A stretch of 64,000 nucleotides of DNA from Streptomyces cellulosae (GTDB taxonomy: Bacteria; Actinomycetota; Actinomycetes; Streptomycetales; Streptomycetaceae), in assembly GCF_000721105.1 (NCBI RefSeq), contig NZ_JOEV01000020.1, positions 69,527 to 133,526 on the forward strand, written 5' to 3'. Numbering within the stretch: position 1 is the first letter of the stretch; each line of letters starts with the position of its first letter. A program made the position numbers and the translations under genes. Of this stretch, positions 53,905 through 62,029 are shown in pieces. The notes beneath the pieces are model-generated. The model saw only the letters and a list, made by a program, of their open reading frames with translations, made no database searches and was not told the DNA's origin.

Positions 53905-54411
53905 ATGACGCACGACCTGCTCACCTCCCTGCGCCCCTTACTCACCGCCGAGGCCTCCGCGGAGGCACATGCCACCGGAACGGAGCCCGGCGACCTGGAG
54001 CAGGCGGTCTGGCTCCGCCTCCTGGAACGCCTCGACGCCCAGGACCCGCCCCTCGACCCGCACGGCTGGCTCCGCCGTGCCGTCCGCTCGGAGTCCCGCC
54101 GCACCCGCCGTACGAACCGTCTCGAACAGCCGTACGGCATCGAACCGGCTGACGACGGGAACCGCACTCCCGAACAGCTCGCCCTCGCCGCCTCCCGCCG
54201 CCGCGCCCTGCACGACGCCGTACGCCGGCTGCCCGGCCGCTGCCCCCGCCTCATGGCGGCGCTCCTGTCGCCGCGGGACCTCACCTATCGCGAGATCGCG
54301 GGGGAGTTGGGTATCTCACAGGGCAGTCTCGGCCCGGAACGTTCCAGATGTCTGGGATGTCTTCGTCGTTTGCTCACACCGGAGGTTGCGGCCCGCGGAG
54401 GGCGGGGATAG
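53905..54411 (+). CDS. Small sigma-70-like factor with TTA codon
   Basis: 168-residue protein with the outline of an ECF-like sigma factor: an N-terminal region-2-like helix bundle (TEPGDLEQAVWLRLLERLDA, PHGWLRRAVRSESRRTRRT) and a C-terminal region 4 (ALHDAVRRLPGRCPRLMAAL, LTYREIAGELGISQGSLGPE). The region-4 helix-turn-helix is convincing. Region 2 is short. TTA is codon 12 (53938-53940), so synthesis may need bldA. ATG 53905 has a weak ribosome site; GTG 53851 is an alternative. No anti-sigma gene is adjacent. Confidence 0.7.
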   Translation: MTHDLLTSLRPLLTAEASAEAHATGTEPGDLEQAVWLRLLERLDAQDPPLDPHGWLRRAVRSESRRTRRTNRLEQPYGIEPADDGNRTPEQLALAASRRRALHDAVRRLPGRCPRLMAALLSPRDLTYREIAGELGISQGSLGPERSRCLGCLRRLLTPEVAARGGRG

Positions 54412-54456
54412 GAGTGAGGGACAACAGGCGATCAGGTGAGCGGGAGGCATGCGCAC

Positions 54457-54954
54457 ATGGGCATGAGCGTGACCATCTCTGCGGCGACCGCGCAGGACGC
54501 GGAGCAGATCTTCAGGTTGCAGTACCTGTGCTTCCAGAGTGAGGCGGCGCTGTACGGCAACTACCGCATCGACCCGCTCGTCCAGACCCTGGACTCGGTC
54601 CGCGAGGAGCTCGCCGCCGACTGCGTCTTCGTGGCCCGGCTCGGCGACGAGGTGGTCGGCTCGGTCCGCGGCCGCGTCACCGAGGACGGCTCGGCCGCCA
54701 TCGGCAAGCTCTGCGTCCACCCCCGCCTCCAGGGCCACGGCATCGGCGCACGGCTGCTGCGTGCGGCGGAGTCGGCCCTGGCGGAGGAGCGCGGCGCCAA
54801 GAAGTTCCGCCTCTTCACGGGCCACCGCAGCGAGGGCAACCTGCGCCTGTACCGCCGCGTGGGCTACGAGACGGTGGGCACGTCGAAGGGCGCGGACGGA
54901 GTCGAGATGATCGTCCTGGAGAAGCACGCGGGCGCGTACGCGGCCACCGCCTGA
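54457..54954 (+). CDS. GNAT-family N-acetyltransferase
   Basis: 165-residue GNAT protein. Motif A is IGKLCVHPRLQGHGIGARLL (QGHGIG) and motif B is EGNLRLYRRVGYETVG. The N-terminal strand SVTISAATAQDAEQIFRLQY begins the fold. Substrate unknown. ATG 54457 lies nine bases after GGGAGG; GTG 54436 would place that site within the coding sequence. Confidence 0.85.
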   Translation: MGMSVTISAATAQDAEQIFRLQYLCFQSEAALYGNYRIDPLVQTLDSVREELAADCVFVARLGDEVVGSVRGRVTEDGSAAIGKLCVHPRLQGHGIGARLLRAAESALAEERGAKKFRLFTGHRSEGNLRLYRRVGYETVGTSKGADGVEMIVLEKHAGAYAATA

Positions 54955-54981
54955 GAGGCGCCGGGGTACTTGGCTCGGGTG

Positions 54982-55398
54982 CTACATGGTGCGTGCCTTG
55001 CGCAGCCAGTAGATGGCCGACACGGGCAGCAGCACCGGGATGAACAGGTACCCCATGCCGTAGTCGGACCAGACGGTCGCGTCAGGGAACGCCGAGCGAT
55101 CCACGAGTGTCCAGGTGCCGACGGTCAGGACGCCCACCAGCTCGGCGGCGCAGCACACCAGCGCCGCCCTGCGGGCCCTCTCTCCGCCGAGCACCAGCGT
55201 GTACGTGATGAACCCGTAGACCACACCCGCGACCGCCGACAACGAGTACGCGAGCGGCGCCCGGTCGAATTCGGTCGCGATCTGGTAGACGGACCGCGAC
55301 ACCGCCCCGACCACCATCACGCCGTACAGCCACACCAGCAGCGTGCCCGGCCCGCTGATCAGTCGAGACCTGGTCCGCTTCCGCTCCGCCACGGCCAC
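54982..55398 (-). CDS. Four-helix integral membrane protein, unknown function
   Basis: 138-residue protein with four hydrophobic helices: TLLVWLYGVMVVGAVSRSVY, APLAYSLSAVAGVVYGFITY, AALVCCAAELVGVLTVGTW and GYLFIPVLLPVSAIYWL, and basic ends. No family function is recognised. GTG 55398, five bases after GGGGAGG, follows the stop of the upstream gene by one base; ATG 55419 would overlap it. It probably forms a two-gene operon with that gene and may form a complex with its product. Confidence 0.7.
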   Translation of the reverse strand: MAVAERKRTRSRLISGPGTLLVWLYGVMVVGAVSRSVYQIATEFDRAPLAYSLSAVAGVVYGFITYTLVLGGERARRAALVCCAAELVGVLTVGTWTLVDRSAFPDATVWSDYGMGYLFIPVLLPVSAIYWLRKARTM

Positions 55399-55399
55399 C

Positions 55400-55759
55400 T
55401 CAGCCTCCCCAGATGTCATAGAGCCGTACCTCCAGCACCGCCAGCACCACACCGCCCGCGGCGACCGTCACCGACCCCCACCTGGTGCGCTCCGCCAGCG
55501 ACATGAACCCCGCCGCCGGTACGCACGCGAAGGCGCCCAGCAGATACGCCACGAAGATCGTCGTGCCCTGGGCCGGCTTCTGGCCCCGCGCCAGCTGCAC
55601 GATCCCGATCACCAGCTGCACCAGCGCCAGCACCGAGACCACGGCCATCCCGATGAAGTGCCAGTCCTTCGTGGGCTGGTCACGGTAGGCGGCCCAGCCG
55701 CACCACACGGCGAGCAGAAGTGCGGCGACGCCGGTCACGAGCGTCAGGGCATCAAGCAT
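55400..55759 (-). CDS. Four-helix integral membrane protein, unknown function
   Basis: 119-residue protein with hydrophobic segments LTLVTGVAALLLAVWCGWAA, IGMAVVSVLALVQLVIGIVQ, TTIFVAYLLGAFACVPAAGF and VTVAAGGVVLAVLEV. No function is known to me; similar small membrane protein pairs are widespread in Streptomyces. ATG 55759. It is the first gene of the pair with 54982-55398 and diverges from the HAD gene. Confidence 0.7.
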   Translation of the reverse strand: MLDALTLVTGVAALLLAVWCGWAAYRDQPTKDWHFIGMAVVSVLALVQLVIGIVQLARGQKPAQGTTIFVAYLLGAFACVPAAGFMSLAERTRWGSVTVAAGGVVLAVLEVRLYDIWGG

Positions 55760-55828
55760 GCCGTGACCCTATTACGGGCCAAAAGGCCCGGCACGGGCGG
55801 CCCCGCGGTGGGTCGTAGGGTCGGGGGC

Positions 55829-56479
55829 ATGAAGATCCACGCCCAGGCCCTCCTGTTCGACAACGACGGCACCCTCGTCTCCTCCCTCGCCTCCGTGGAC
55901 CGCTGCTGGACGCAGTGGGCCGCGGAGTACGCCATCACCGTCGAGGACTTCGCCCGCGTCGAGCTGCACGGGCGGCCGGCCGCGGAGATAGCCGCCGACC
56001 TGCTGCCCGCGGACGTCGTCCCGGAGGCCGTCGCGCGGATCGAGAAGCTGGAGGTGGAGGACGTACCGAACGGCGGCGTGCACCTGCTGCCCGGCACCAG
56101 GGCTCTCCTCGACGTGCTGCCGGCCGACCGCTGGGCCGTCGTCACCTCCGCCACCCGGCGCCTGGCCGAGGCCCGCCTCGACGCCGTCGGCATCCTCCCC
56201 AAGACGCTGATCGCCGCCGACGACATCACCCGGGGCAAGCCCGACCCCGAGCCCTATCTGCTCGCCGCCCGCGAACTGGGCGTCGACCCCGCCCACTGCG
56301 TCGTCTTCGAGGACGCCCCGGCCGGACTCCAGGCCGGCCGCGCCGCCGGAATGACCACCGTGGCCTTGACCACAACCCACCAAGCCCACGAACTCACCGC
56401 CGACTTGGTGGTGGAGGACCTGTCGGCCTTGTCCGTCCTGGTCACCGACGGGGGAGTGGAGATCTCCCGCCGGGCCTGA
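55829..56479 (+). CDS. HAD phosphatase, glycerol/deoxyglucose-phosphate or phosphoglycolate type
   Basis: 216-residue HAD IA phosphatase with cap type C1. Motif I is ALLFDNDGTLVSSLA, motif II VVTSATRRLAEARL, motif III TRGKPDPEPYLLAA and motif IV CVVFEDAPAGLQAGRAAGM. The sequence resembles sugar-phosphatases such as GPP/DOG and the YfbT group. ATG 55829. A nested hairpin overlaps its stop codon and should end transcription. Confidence 0.87.
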   Translation: MKIHAQALLFDNDGTLVSSLASVDRCWTQWAAEYAITVEDFARVELHGRPAAEIAADLLPADVVPEAVARIEKLEVEDVPNGGVHLLPGTRALLDVLPADRWAVVTSATRRLAEARLDAVGILPKTLIAADDITRGKPDPEPYLLAARELGVDPAHCVVFEDAPAGLQAGRAAGMTTVALTTTHQAHELTADLVVEDLSALSVLVTDGGVEISRRA

Positions 56480-56525
56480 CGGACGCCCGCCACTGTCCAG
56501 TATGTGGACAGTGGCGCTCCGTCAG
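56475..56525 (+). terminator. Nested hairpin terminator at the end of the HAD gene
   Basis: Outer arms CCTGACGGA (56475-56483) and TCCGTCAGG (56517-56525), inner arms GCCACTGTCCA (56489-56499) and TGGACAGTGGC (56505-56515) with a five-base loop. The left arm includes the TGA stop of the HAD gene at 56477-56479. It separates this gene from the metN leader region. Confidence 0.75.
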
Positions 56526-56551
56526 GACCGTAGGTCTGTTTTACTGATCGC

Positions 56552-56638
56552 ATGACCACGACGAGCGACCGCACCCTTGCGACCGAGGCGATCCTGACGC
56601 CCGGTGTTCGTTGTATGTGTCGAATGTGCGCTTCCTAG
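56552..56638 (+). CDS. Candidate Cys/Met-rich leader peptide before metN
   Basis: A 28-codon open frame in the leader region of metNIQ, too short for usual gene calling. Its last eight residues are CMCRMCAS, read from TGT ATG TGT CGA ATG TGC codons just before the TAG stop. TGT is rare in this GC-rich genome. Short peptides ending in Cys- or Met-rich runs precede sulfur-assimilation and transport genes in actinobacteria and act through ribosome stalling or attenuation. The ATG has no strong ribosome site. There are 209 bases to the metN start. Confidence 0.45.
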   Translation: MTTTSDRTLATEAILTPGVRCMCRMCAS

Positions 56639-56847
56639 AGGGCCCCCGCACCACCCCTGAGTTCGCGCCCCGAAGCGAGCCGCCGTGGCCTGTCCGTGCG
56701 CCCCATCCTGTACGTGACTGACGCGGCCCCCGCGCACATGTTCTCCCCCGGCTCCCGAGCCACCGCACGAGAACCGTGCCGCGTTCCGACCGAATGCACC
56801 CGCCAGGGCACACCCACGCCCTGCGCACGACAGTGACGGAAACCCAC

Positions 56848-57891
56848 GTGATCACCACATCGGGCCTCACCAAGGTCTACCGATCCCGCGGCCGCGAGGT
56901 CACCGCCCTCGACGGCGTCGATCTCCACGTCCGCGAAGGCGAGGTGTACGGCGTCATCGGCCAGTCCGGCGCCGGCAAGTCCTCGCTGATCCGCTGCATC
57001 AACCTCCTGGAACGGCCCACCGCCGGGACCGTGACCGTCGCCGGGCAGGACCTCACCGCCCTGGCCGGGCGCGGACCCCGGGCCGGCCGGGAACTGCGCC
57101 GGGCGCGCAACCGTATCGGCATGGTCTTCCAGCACTTCAACCTGCTGTCGACGAGGACCGTGCAGGACAACGTCGAGCTGCCGCTGGAAATCCTCGGCAC
57201 GTCGGGGAAGGAGCGTTCCCGCAAGGCGCTGGAACTCCTCGACCTCGTCGGTCTCGCCGACAAGGCCAGGGCCTACCCCGCCCAGCTCTCCGGCGGCCAG
57301 AAGCAGCGTGTCGGCATCGCCCGCGCCCTCGCCGGCGACCCCAAGGTGCTGCTGTCCGACGAGGCGACCAGCGCCCTCGACCCGGAGACCACCCGCTCGA
57401 TCCTCCAGCTGCTGCGCGACCTGAACCGGCAACTCGGTCTGACCGTCCTGCTCATCACCCACGAGATGGACGTCGTGAAGTCGATCTGCGACTCGGCCGC
57501 CCTGATGGAGAACGGCCGCGTCGTCGAGTCCGGCACGGTCAGCGAACTGCTCGCCACCCCGGGCTCCGAACTGGCCTCCGCGCTCTTCCCGGTGGGCGGC
57601 GAGGCCTCCGGGGCCGACCGGACCGTCGTCGACGTCACCTTCCAGGGGGAGGCGGCGACCCGGCCCGTCATCTCCCAGCTCTCCCGCACCTACAACATCG
57701 ACATATCGATCCTCGGCGCCGCCATCGACACCGTCGGCGGCCTCCAGGTCGGCCGGATGCGGATCGAACTCCCCGGCGGCTACGAGGAGAACGTCGTGCC
57801 GATCGGCTTCCTGCGCGAACAGGGCCTGCAGATCGACGTACTCGGCGCGGCGGGCCAGGAGCCCCCGCTGGTGAAGGAAGGTGCCAAGTGA
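56848..57891 (+). CDS. metN: Methionine ABC transporter ATP-binding protein
   Basis: 347-residue MetN. Walker A is VIGQSGAGKSSLIRCINLLE, the signature LSGGQKQRVGIARALA, Walker B VLLSDEATSALDPETTRS and the H loop LLITHEMDVVKSICD. The C-terminal NIL domain (about residues 270-340, SQLSRTYNIDISILGAAIDT) is the methionine-sensing regulatory part that mediates transinhibition. GTG 56848 was chosen because MetN proteins begin MITTxGLTKVY. It overlaps metI as GTGA. Confidence 0.95.
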   Translation: MITTSGLTKVYRSRGREVTALDGVDLHVREGEVYGVIGQSGAGKSSLIRCINLLERPTAGTVTVAGQDLTALAGRGPRAGRELRRARNRIGMVFQHFNLLSTRTVQDNVELPLEILGTSGKERSRKALELLDLVGLADKARAYPAQLSGGQKQRVGIARALAGDPKVLLSDEATSALDPETTRSILQLLRDLNRQLGLTVLLITHEMDVVKSICDSAALMENGRVVESGTVSELLATPGSELASALFPVGGEASGADRTVVDVTFQGEAATRPVISQLSRTYNIDISILGAAIDTVGGLQVGRMRIELPGGYEENVVPIGFLREQGLQIDVLGAAGQEPPLVKEGAK

Positions 57892-58625
57892 CCTGGACAC
57901 AGATGCGGCCCCTTCTCGAGCAGGCGTGTTGGGACACGCTCTACATGGTCGGCTGGTCCACGCTCATCGCCGTCGTCGGCGGGCTTCCGCTCGGCGTCCT
58001 GCTCGTCCTCACGGACCGGGGCGGACTGCTCCAGAACCTCGTCGCGAACAAGGTCATCGGCCAGGTGGTGAACATCGCCCGCTCGATGCCGTTCATCATC
58101 CTGATGGTCGCGCTGATGAACTTCACCCGATCCCTCACCGGGACGACCATCGGTCGCGAGGCCGCCATCGTGCCGCTCGCGATCGGCGCGATCCCGTTCT
58201 TCGCCCGCCTGGTCGAGACGGCGGTCCGCGAAGTGGACGGCGGCCTGGTCGAGGCCGTGCAGGCGATGGGCGGCAACACCTGGACGGTCGTGCGCAAGGT
58301 GCTCGTACCGGAGTCCCTGCCGTCCCTCGTCTCCAGCACCACCACCACGATCGTCGCCCTCATCGGCTACTCCGCGATGGCCGGCACGGTCGGCGCCGGC
58401 GGCCTCGGCGACATCGCCATCCGCTACGGCTACCAGCGCTTCGAGACCGACCTGATGTGGATCACCGTGGGGATCCTCGCGGTCGTCATCTCAGTCATCC
58501 AGTTCGCCGGCGACTACGCGGCCCGCTCCCTGTACCGCCGGGGCGGCCGCTCCGGGTCCGCGCCGAAGCTGCGCCTGCTGAAGGCGAAGGAGCCGGCCGC
58601 GGCCGACATCAGCAAGGTCGCCTGA
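57888..58625 (+). CDS. metI: Methionine ABC transporter permease
   Basis: 245-residue MetI permease with five or six helices. The coupling motif is LVEAVQAMGGNTWTVVRKVL before PESLPSLVSSTTTTIVALIG; NIARSMPFIILMVALMNFTR is the typical second core helix. It forms a dimer with two MetN subunits and receives substrate from MetQ. GTG start overlapping the metN stop. The C-terminal tail is basic and longer than in E. coli. Confidence 0.94.
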   Translation: MTWTQMRPLLEQACWDTLYMVGWSTLIAVVGGLPLGVLLVLTDRGGLLQNLVANKVIGQVVNIARSMPFIILMVALMNFTRSLTGTTIGREAAIVPLAIGAIPFFARLVETAVREVDGGLVEAVQAMGGNTWTVVRKVLVPESLPSLVSSTTTTIVALIGYSAMAGTVGAGGLGDIAIRYGYQRFETDLMWITVGILAVVISVIQFAGDYAARSLYRRGGRSGSAPKLRLLKAKEPAAADISKVA

Positions 58626-58640
58626 CCCCTCTCCCAGACT

Positions 58641-58661
58641 CCCCGCACACCCATCGCGGGG
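58641..58661 (+). other. Small stem-loop between metI and metQ
   Basis: CCCCGC (58641-58646) pairs with GCGGGG (58656-58661) over a nine-base loop. In operons of ABC importers such hairpins often stabilise upstream mRNA or set higher expression of the binding protein. No U-tract, so termination is unlikely to be complete. Confidence 0.4.
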
Positions 58662-58691
58662 CCGCTCCACTCATACGGAAAGGCACTTTTC

Positions 58692-59519
58692 GTGCGTCAC
58701 ACCGCCAAGATCACCACCGCCGCCCTTGCCGCCGGAGCCCTCACCCTCGGGCTCACCGCGTGCGGCTCGGACAAGGACTCCGGCTCCGACGCCGACGGAC
58801 CGCTGGTCGTCGCCGCGAGCCCGACCCCGCACGCCGAGATCCTCGGCTACGTCAAGGACCACCTGGCGAAGAAGGCGGGACTCGACCTGGAAGTCAAGGA
58901 GTTCACCGACTACGTCACGCCGAACACGGCGACGGAGGACGGCTCCGTGGGCGCCAACTACTTCCAGAACCAGCCCTACCTCGACGACTTCAACAAGAAG
59001 AACGGCACCCACATCGTGCCCGTCGTCACGGTCCACCTGGAGCCCCTCGGCCTCTACTCCCACAAGGTCAAGAACGCCGACGACCTGAAGAGCGGCGCCA
59101 CCGTCGCCGTCCCGAACGACAGCGTGAACGAGGCGCGGGCGCTGAAGCTCCTCGCCGCCCACAAGATCATCACGCTCAAGGACGGCGTGGGCAACGACGC
59201 GACCCCCTCCGACATCGCGAAGAACCCGAAGAACCTCACATTCAAGGAGCTGGAGGCGGCCCAGACCCCGCGCTCCCTGGACGACGTGGACGCCGCGGTC
59301 GTCAACGGCAACTACGCCATCGAGGCCGACCTCAAGCCCGCCAAGGACGCCCTCGTGCTGGAATCCGCGAAGAACAACCCGTACGGCAACTTCCTCGCCG
59401 TCAAGGAGGGCGAACAGGACGACCCGCGGGTGAAGAAGCTGGCCCGGCTCCTCACCTCCGCCGAGGTCAAGAAGTTCATCCAGGACAGGTACGACGGCTC
59501 CGTCATCGCGTCCTTCTGA
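58692..59519 (+). CDS. metQ: Methionine-binding lipoprotein
   Basis: 275-residue NLPA/MetQ lipoprotein. The lipobox LTAC places the lipidated Cys at residue 24. VVAASPTPHAEILGYVKDHL, EFTDYVTPNTATEDGSVGAN and FQNQPYLDDFNKKNGTHIV are standard MetQ motifs; GNYAIEADLKPAKDAL is near the ligand site. It binds methionine (possibly also its D form) outside the membrane. GTG 58692. A terminator follows. Confidence 0.94.
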   Translation: MRHTAKITTAALAAGALTLGLTACGSDKDSGSDADGPLVVAASPTPHAEILGYVKDHLAKKAGLDLEVKEFTDYVTPNTATEDGSVGANYFQNQPYLDDFNKKNGTHIVPVVTVHLEPLGLYSHKVKNADDLKSGATVAVPNDSVNEARALKLLAAHKIITLKDGVGNDATPSDIAKNPKNLTFKELEAAQTPRSLDDVDAAVVNGNYAIEADLKPAKDALVLESAKNNPYGNFLAVKEGEQDDPRVKKLARLLTSAEVKKFIQDRYDGSVIASF

Positions 59520-59578
59520 TCCCCGCCGCCTCCGGTCGGCCCCGGCCGACGGCGCGTATACGGCGTATCACCACGCAC

Positions 59579-59609
59579 GGGGTCCATCCGATGACCAAGG
59601 GTGGACCCC
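59579..59609 (+). terminator. Terminator after metQ
   Basis: GGGGTCCA (59579-59586) and TGGACCCC (59602-59609) with a 15-base loop, extended by partial CAC/GTG pairing. It lies 60 bases past the metQ stop and 80 before the next gene. Confidence 0.6.
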
Positions 59610-59688
59610 GTCGTGCGGTTGGGCGCTCACATGCTGCATGCTGGCAGTTCAGCAGGCTGAAGGTTTCCCGACGGTTACGGAGCGGCGC

Positions 59689-60327
59689 ATGACGAGCACC
59701 TTCCCCAACATCTCCATCAGCACGGAGCGGTTGGTGCTGCGTCCCCTCGACGAGGACGACGTGCCCGCGCTGGCCGAGATGATGAACGACGAGCAGGTCG
59801 GTGCCTGGACCGACGTCCCGCAGCCCTTCACCGAGGACGCCGCCCGCAACCTGATCACCCAGTACGCGCCCGCCCAACGCGAGTCGGGCCGCGGTCTCGC
59901 CCTCGCGGTCACCGAGTTCCTCACCCAACGACTCGTCGGCGTCGTCCAACTCGGCAAGACCAACTGGCACATCCGCTCCACCGAACTGTCGTACGTCATC
60001 GCCCCCTGGGCCCGCGGCGAGGGCTACGCCTCCGAGGCGGCCCTGGCCACCGCCCAGTGGCTGCTGGGCGACCAGAAGTTCGAGCGCGTCGAGCTGCGCA
60101 CGGCGGCCGACAACACCGCCTCCCAGCAGGTCGCCCAGAAGATCGGCTGCATCAGCGAGGGCGTCCTGCGCAATGCCTGCATAGCGCACGTCCGCGCGGA
60201 GGACGGCACGTGGAGCGACGTCCGCACCGACTTCATCGTGTGGAGCCTCCTCCCGGAGGACCTGGACGGAGCGGGCGAACAGCTGGCCGACTCCCGCGGA
60301 TTCACGTCCTTCTCCGACTGGAACTGA
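59689..60327 (+). CDS. RimJ/RimL-type GNAT acetyltransferase
   Basis: 212-residue GNAT protein of the RimJ/RimL class: ISTERLVLRPLDEDDVPALA at the N-terminus, SYVIAPWARGEGYASEAALA (RGEGYA acetyl-CoA loop) and NTASQQVAQKIGCISEGVLR as motif B. These enzymes acetylate protein N-termini or antibiotics; the target is unknown. ATG 59689 has GGAG seven bases upstream. Confidence 0.87.
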   Translation: MTSTFPNISISTERLVLRPLDEDDVPALAEMMNDEQVGAWTDVPQPFTEDAARNLITQYAPAQRESGRGLALAVTEFLTQRLVGVVQLGKTNWHIRSTELSYVIAPWARGEGYASEAALATAQWLLGDQKFERVELRTAADNTASQQVAQKIGCISEGVLRNACIAHVRAEDGTWSDVRTDFIVWSLLPEDLDGAGEQLADSRGFTSFSDWN

Positions 60328-60433
60328 ACCGGCTGCCACGACCCGGCCGCCTCCACCAGGTACCCTCACGGAGCCCGCACCCCCGGGTGCTGCCCTGACA
60401 ACCTGCGCAAACCCCCCTGGAGACTGAGAGACG

Positions 60434-61651
60434 ATGGCCGACCGGGTCACGGTGATCGGCTGGGACGGCTCGCCGCTGACCGCCGCGGCACGCTCCGCTC
60501 TGGGCGCCGCCACCCTCGTGGCCGGAGCCGCCCACCATCTGGCGCTCCCCGAGGTGCCGGCCCGCGCGGAACGCATCCGCCTCGGCAGTGTCGCCCTCGC
60601 CGCCCGCCGCATCGCAGGCCACCGCGGCACCGCGGTCGTCCTCGCCGACGGCGACCCCGGGTTCTTCGGCGTCGTACGCACCCTGCGCGCACCCGAGTTC
60701 GGCCTCGAGGTCGAAGTCGTCCCCGCCGTCTCCTCCGTCGCCGCGGCCTTCGCCCGGGCCGGTATGCCCTGGGACGACGCCCAGGTGGTCGTCGCACACC
60801 GACGCACCCTGCGACGCGCCGTGAACGTGTGCCGCGCCCACACCAAGGTCGCCGTCCTCACCTCGCCCGGCGCCGGTCCCGCCGAACTCGGCCTCCTCAT
60901 GGAGGGCGTCCACCGCACCTTCGTCATCTGCGAGGAACTCGGCACCGACCACGAGCAGGTCACCGTCGTCACCTCCGACAAGGCGGCCGACCACACCTGG
61001 CGCGACCCCAACGTCGTCATCGTCATCGGCGGTCCCGCGGGTGCGGGGGCCGGGGAGAGCGGCGGCTGGATCTTCGGACGCGACCCGGGTACCGGACCGC
61101 GCGGCTGGGCCCTGCCCGCCGAGGCGTACGGCGGCGACCTCGGCGAAGGAGAGGCGGAACTGCTCCGCGCGGCCCAACTCGCCCGCCTGGGACCGCGCGT
61201 CGGCGACCTCGTGTGGGACATCGGCTGCGGCAGCGGCGCCTTCGCCGTGGAGGCCGCCCGGGCCGGCGCCGCCGTCATCGCCGTCGACCGGGAGCTTTCG
61301 GCGTGCGTCCGCACCGAGGCCGCCGCACGTGGCTTCGGGGTCCAGCTGCAGGTCATCGGCGGCACCGCCCCGCACGTCCTGGAGGACCTGCCCGAACCGG
61401 ACGTGGTCCGCGTCGGCGGCGGGGGAGCGGCCGTCGTCTCGGCGGTGGCGGACCGCCGCCCGCAGCGCATCGTCACCCACGCGGCGACCCGCGACGCGGC
61501 CGAACGCGTCGGCCGTGACCTGACCGAGCACGGCTACCAGGTCGAGTGCGCGCTCGTTCAGTCCGTCGAACTCGACACCCGGGCCTGGACGGAGACCGAG
61601 CGAAGCGTCGCGTTCCTGCTCAGCGGCCTGCTGCCGGACCGTACGGCCTGA
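60434..61651 (+). CDS. cobL: Precorrin-6Y C5,15-methyltransferase (decarboxylating), CbiE-CbiT fusion
   Basis: 405-residue CobL. The N-terminal CbiE part (residues about 1-200) has VTVIGWDGSPLTAAARSAL, VVLADGDPGFFGVVRTLRA and VEVVPAVSSVAAAFARAGMP (three typical methyltransferase loops); the C-terminal CbiT part (about 215-400) has LVWDIGCGSGAFAVEAARAG (SAM site) and a PDVVRVGGGGAAVV loop. It methylates C5 and C15 of precorrin-6B and removes the C12 acetate carboxyl in aerobic cobalamin synthesis. A second cobalamin gene appears to follow. ATG 60434. Confidence 0.93.
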   Translation: MADRVTVIGWDGSPLTAAARSALGAATLVAGAAHHLALPEVPARAERIRLGSVALAARRIAGHRGTAVVLADGDPGFFGVVRTLRAPEFGLEVEVVPAVSSVAAAFARAGMPWDDAQVVVAHRRTLRRAVNVCRAHTKVAVLTSPGAGPAELGLLMEGVHRTFVICEELGTDHEQVTVVTSDKAADHTWRDPNVVIVIGGPAGAGAGESGGWIFGRDPGTGPRGWALPAEAYGGDLGEGEAELLRAAQLARLGPRVGDLVWDIGCGSGAFAVEAARAGAAVIAVDRELSACVRTEAAARGFGVQLQVIGGTAPHVLEDLPEPDVVRVGGGGAAVVSAVADRRPQRIVTHAATRDAAERVGRDLTEHGYQVECALVQSVELDTRAWTETERSVAFLLSGLLPDRTA

Positions 61652-62029
61652 CTGCCGTTCCGTCCCGGATGCTGTCCCCGTGATCCTGTTGTCGTACCGC
61701 GCGCGGTAGGCTGGCCGATCGTTGTACCGCACTCGGACACCCGGCGCTTCGTAGGCCAATGTCCGGAAAACGCGCCCCTTTTGGGGTGGGTGTGGTACGG
61801 CAGAACCGGAGGACGCGCAACGTGGCGCAGTCCACAGCGGGCCGTCGCGGATCAAGCTGTCGCGACGGAGCAACGGCCGCGACAATGCCAGTTAATGGCT
61901 TTGTCGTCTTTTGGCGACGGGTCGTTCGTGCCGCTGGGCACGCACGCTCGTTCTTCACTGCGGGGCGGTCGGTGCGCCGTTCCGGGTGAACCGGCCGTAG
62001 AAGCACTAACCGATGGGCGAGGGGAACGC
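61652..62029. other. Intergenic region between cobL and the BluB-CobT-like gene
   Basis: 378 bases with no supported gene. A 14-bp palindrome TACCGCGCGCGGTA lies at 61695-61708, and GTACCGC recurs at about 61735; a small CGCCCC/GGGGTG hairpin with a TTTT loop is at about 61771-61786. No cobalamin-riboswitch core (B12 box) was recognised. It probably contains the promoter of the next gene. Confidence 0.45.

Noticed and set aside
56526..56847. Search for a SAM-type riboswitch upstream of metN
   Set aside because: No recognisable SAM-I or SAM-IV core was found by eye; only the leader-peptide candidate remains. A covariance-model scan would decide.
60328..60433. Search for a cobalamin riboswitch before cobL
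   Set aside because: No B12-box sequence is visible in the 106-base gap or in 61652-62029.
61759..61989. Small open frame between cobL and the BluB-CobT-like gene
   Set aside because: Arg-rich composition, no ribosome site and no recognisable family; treated as non-coding.
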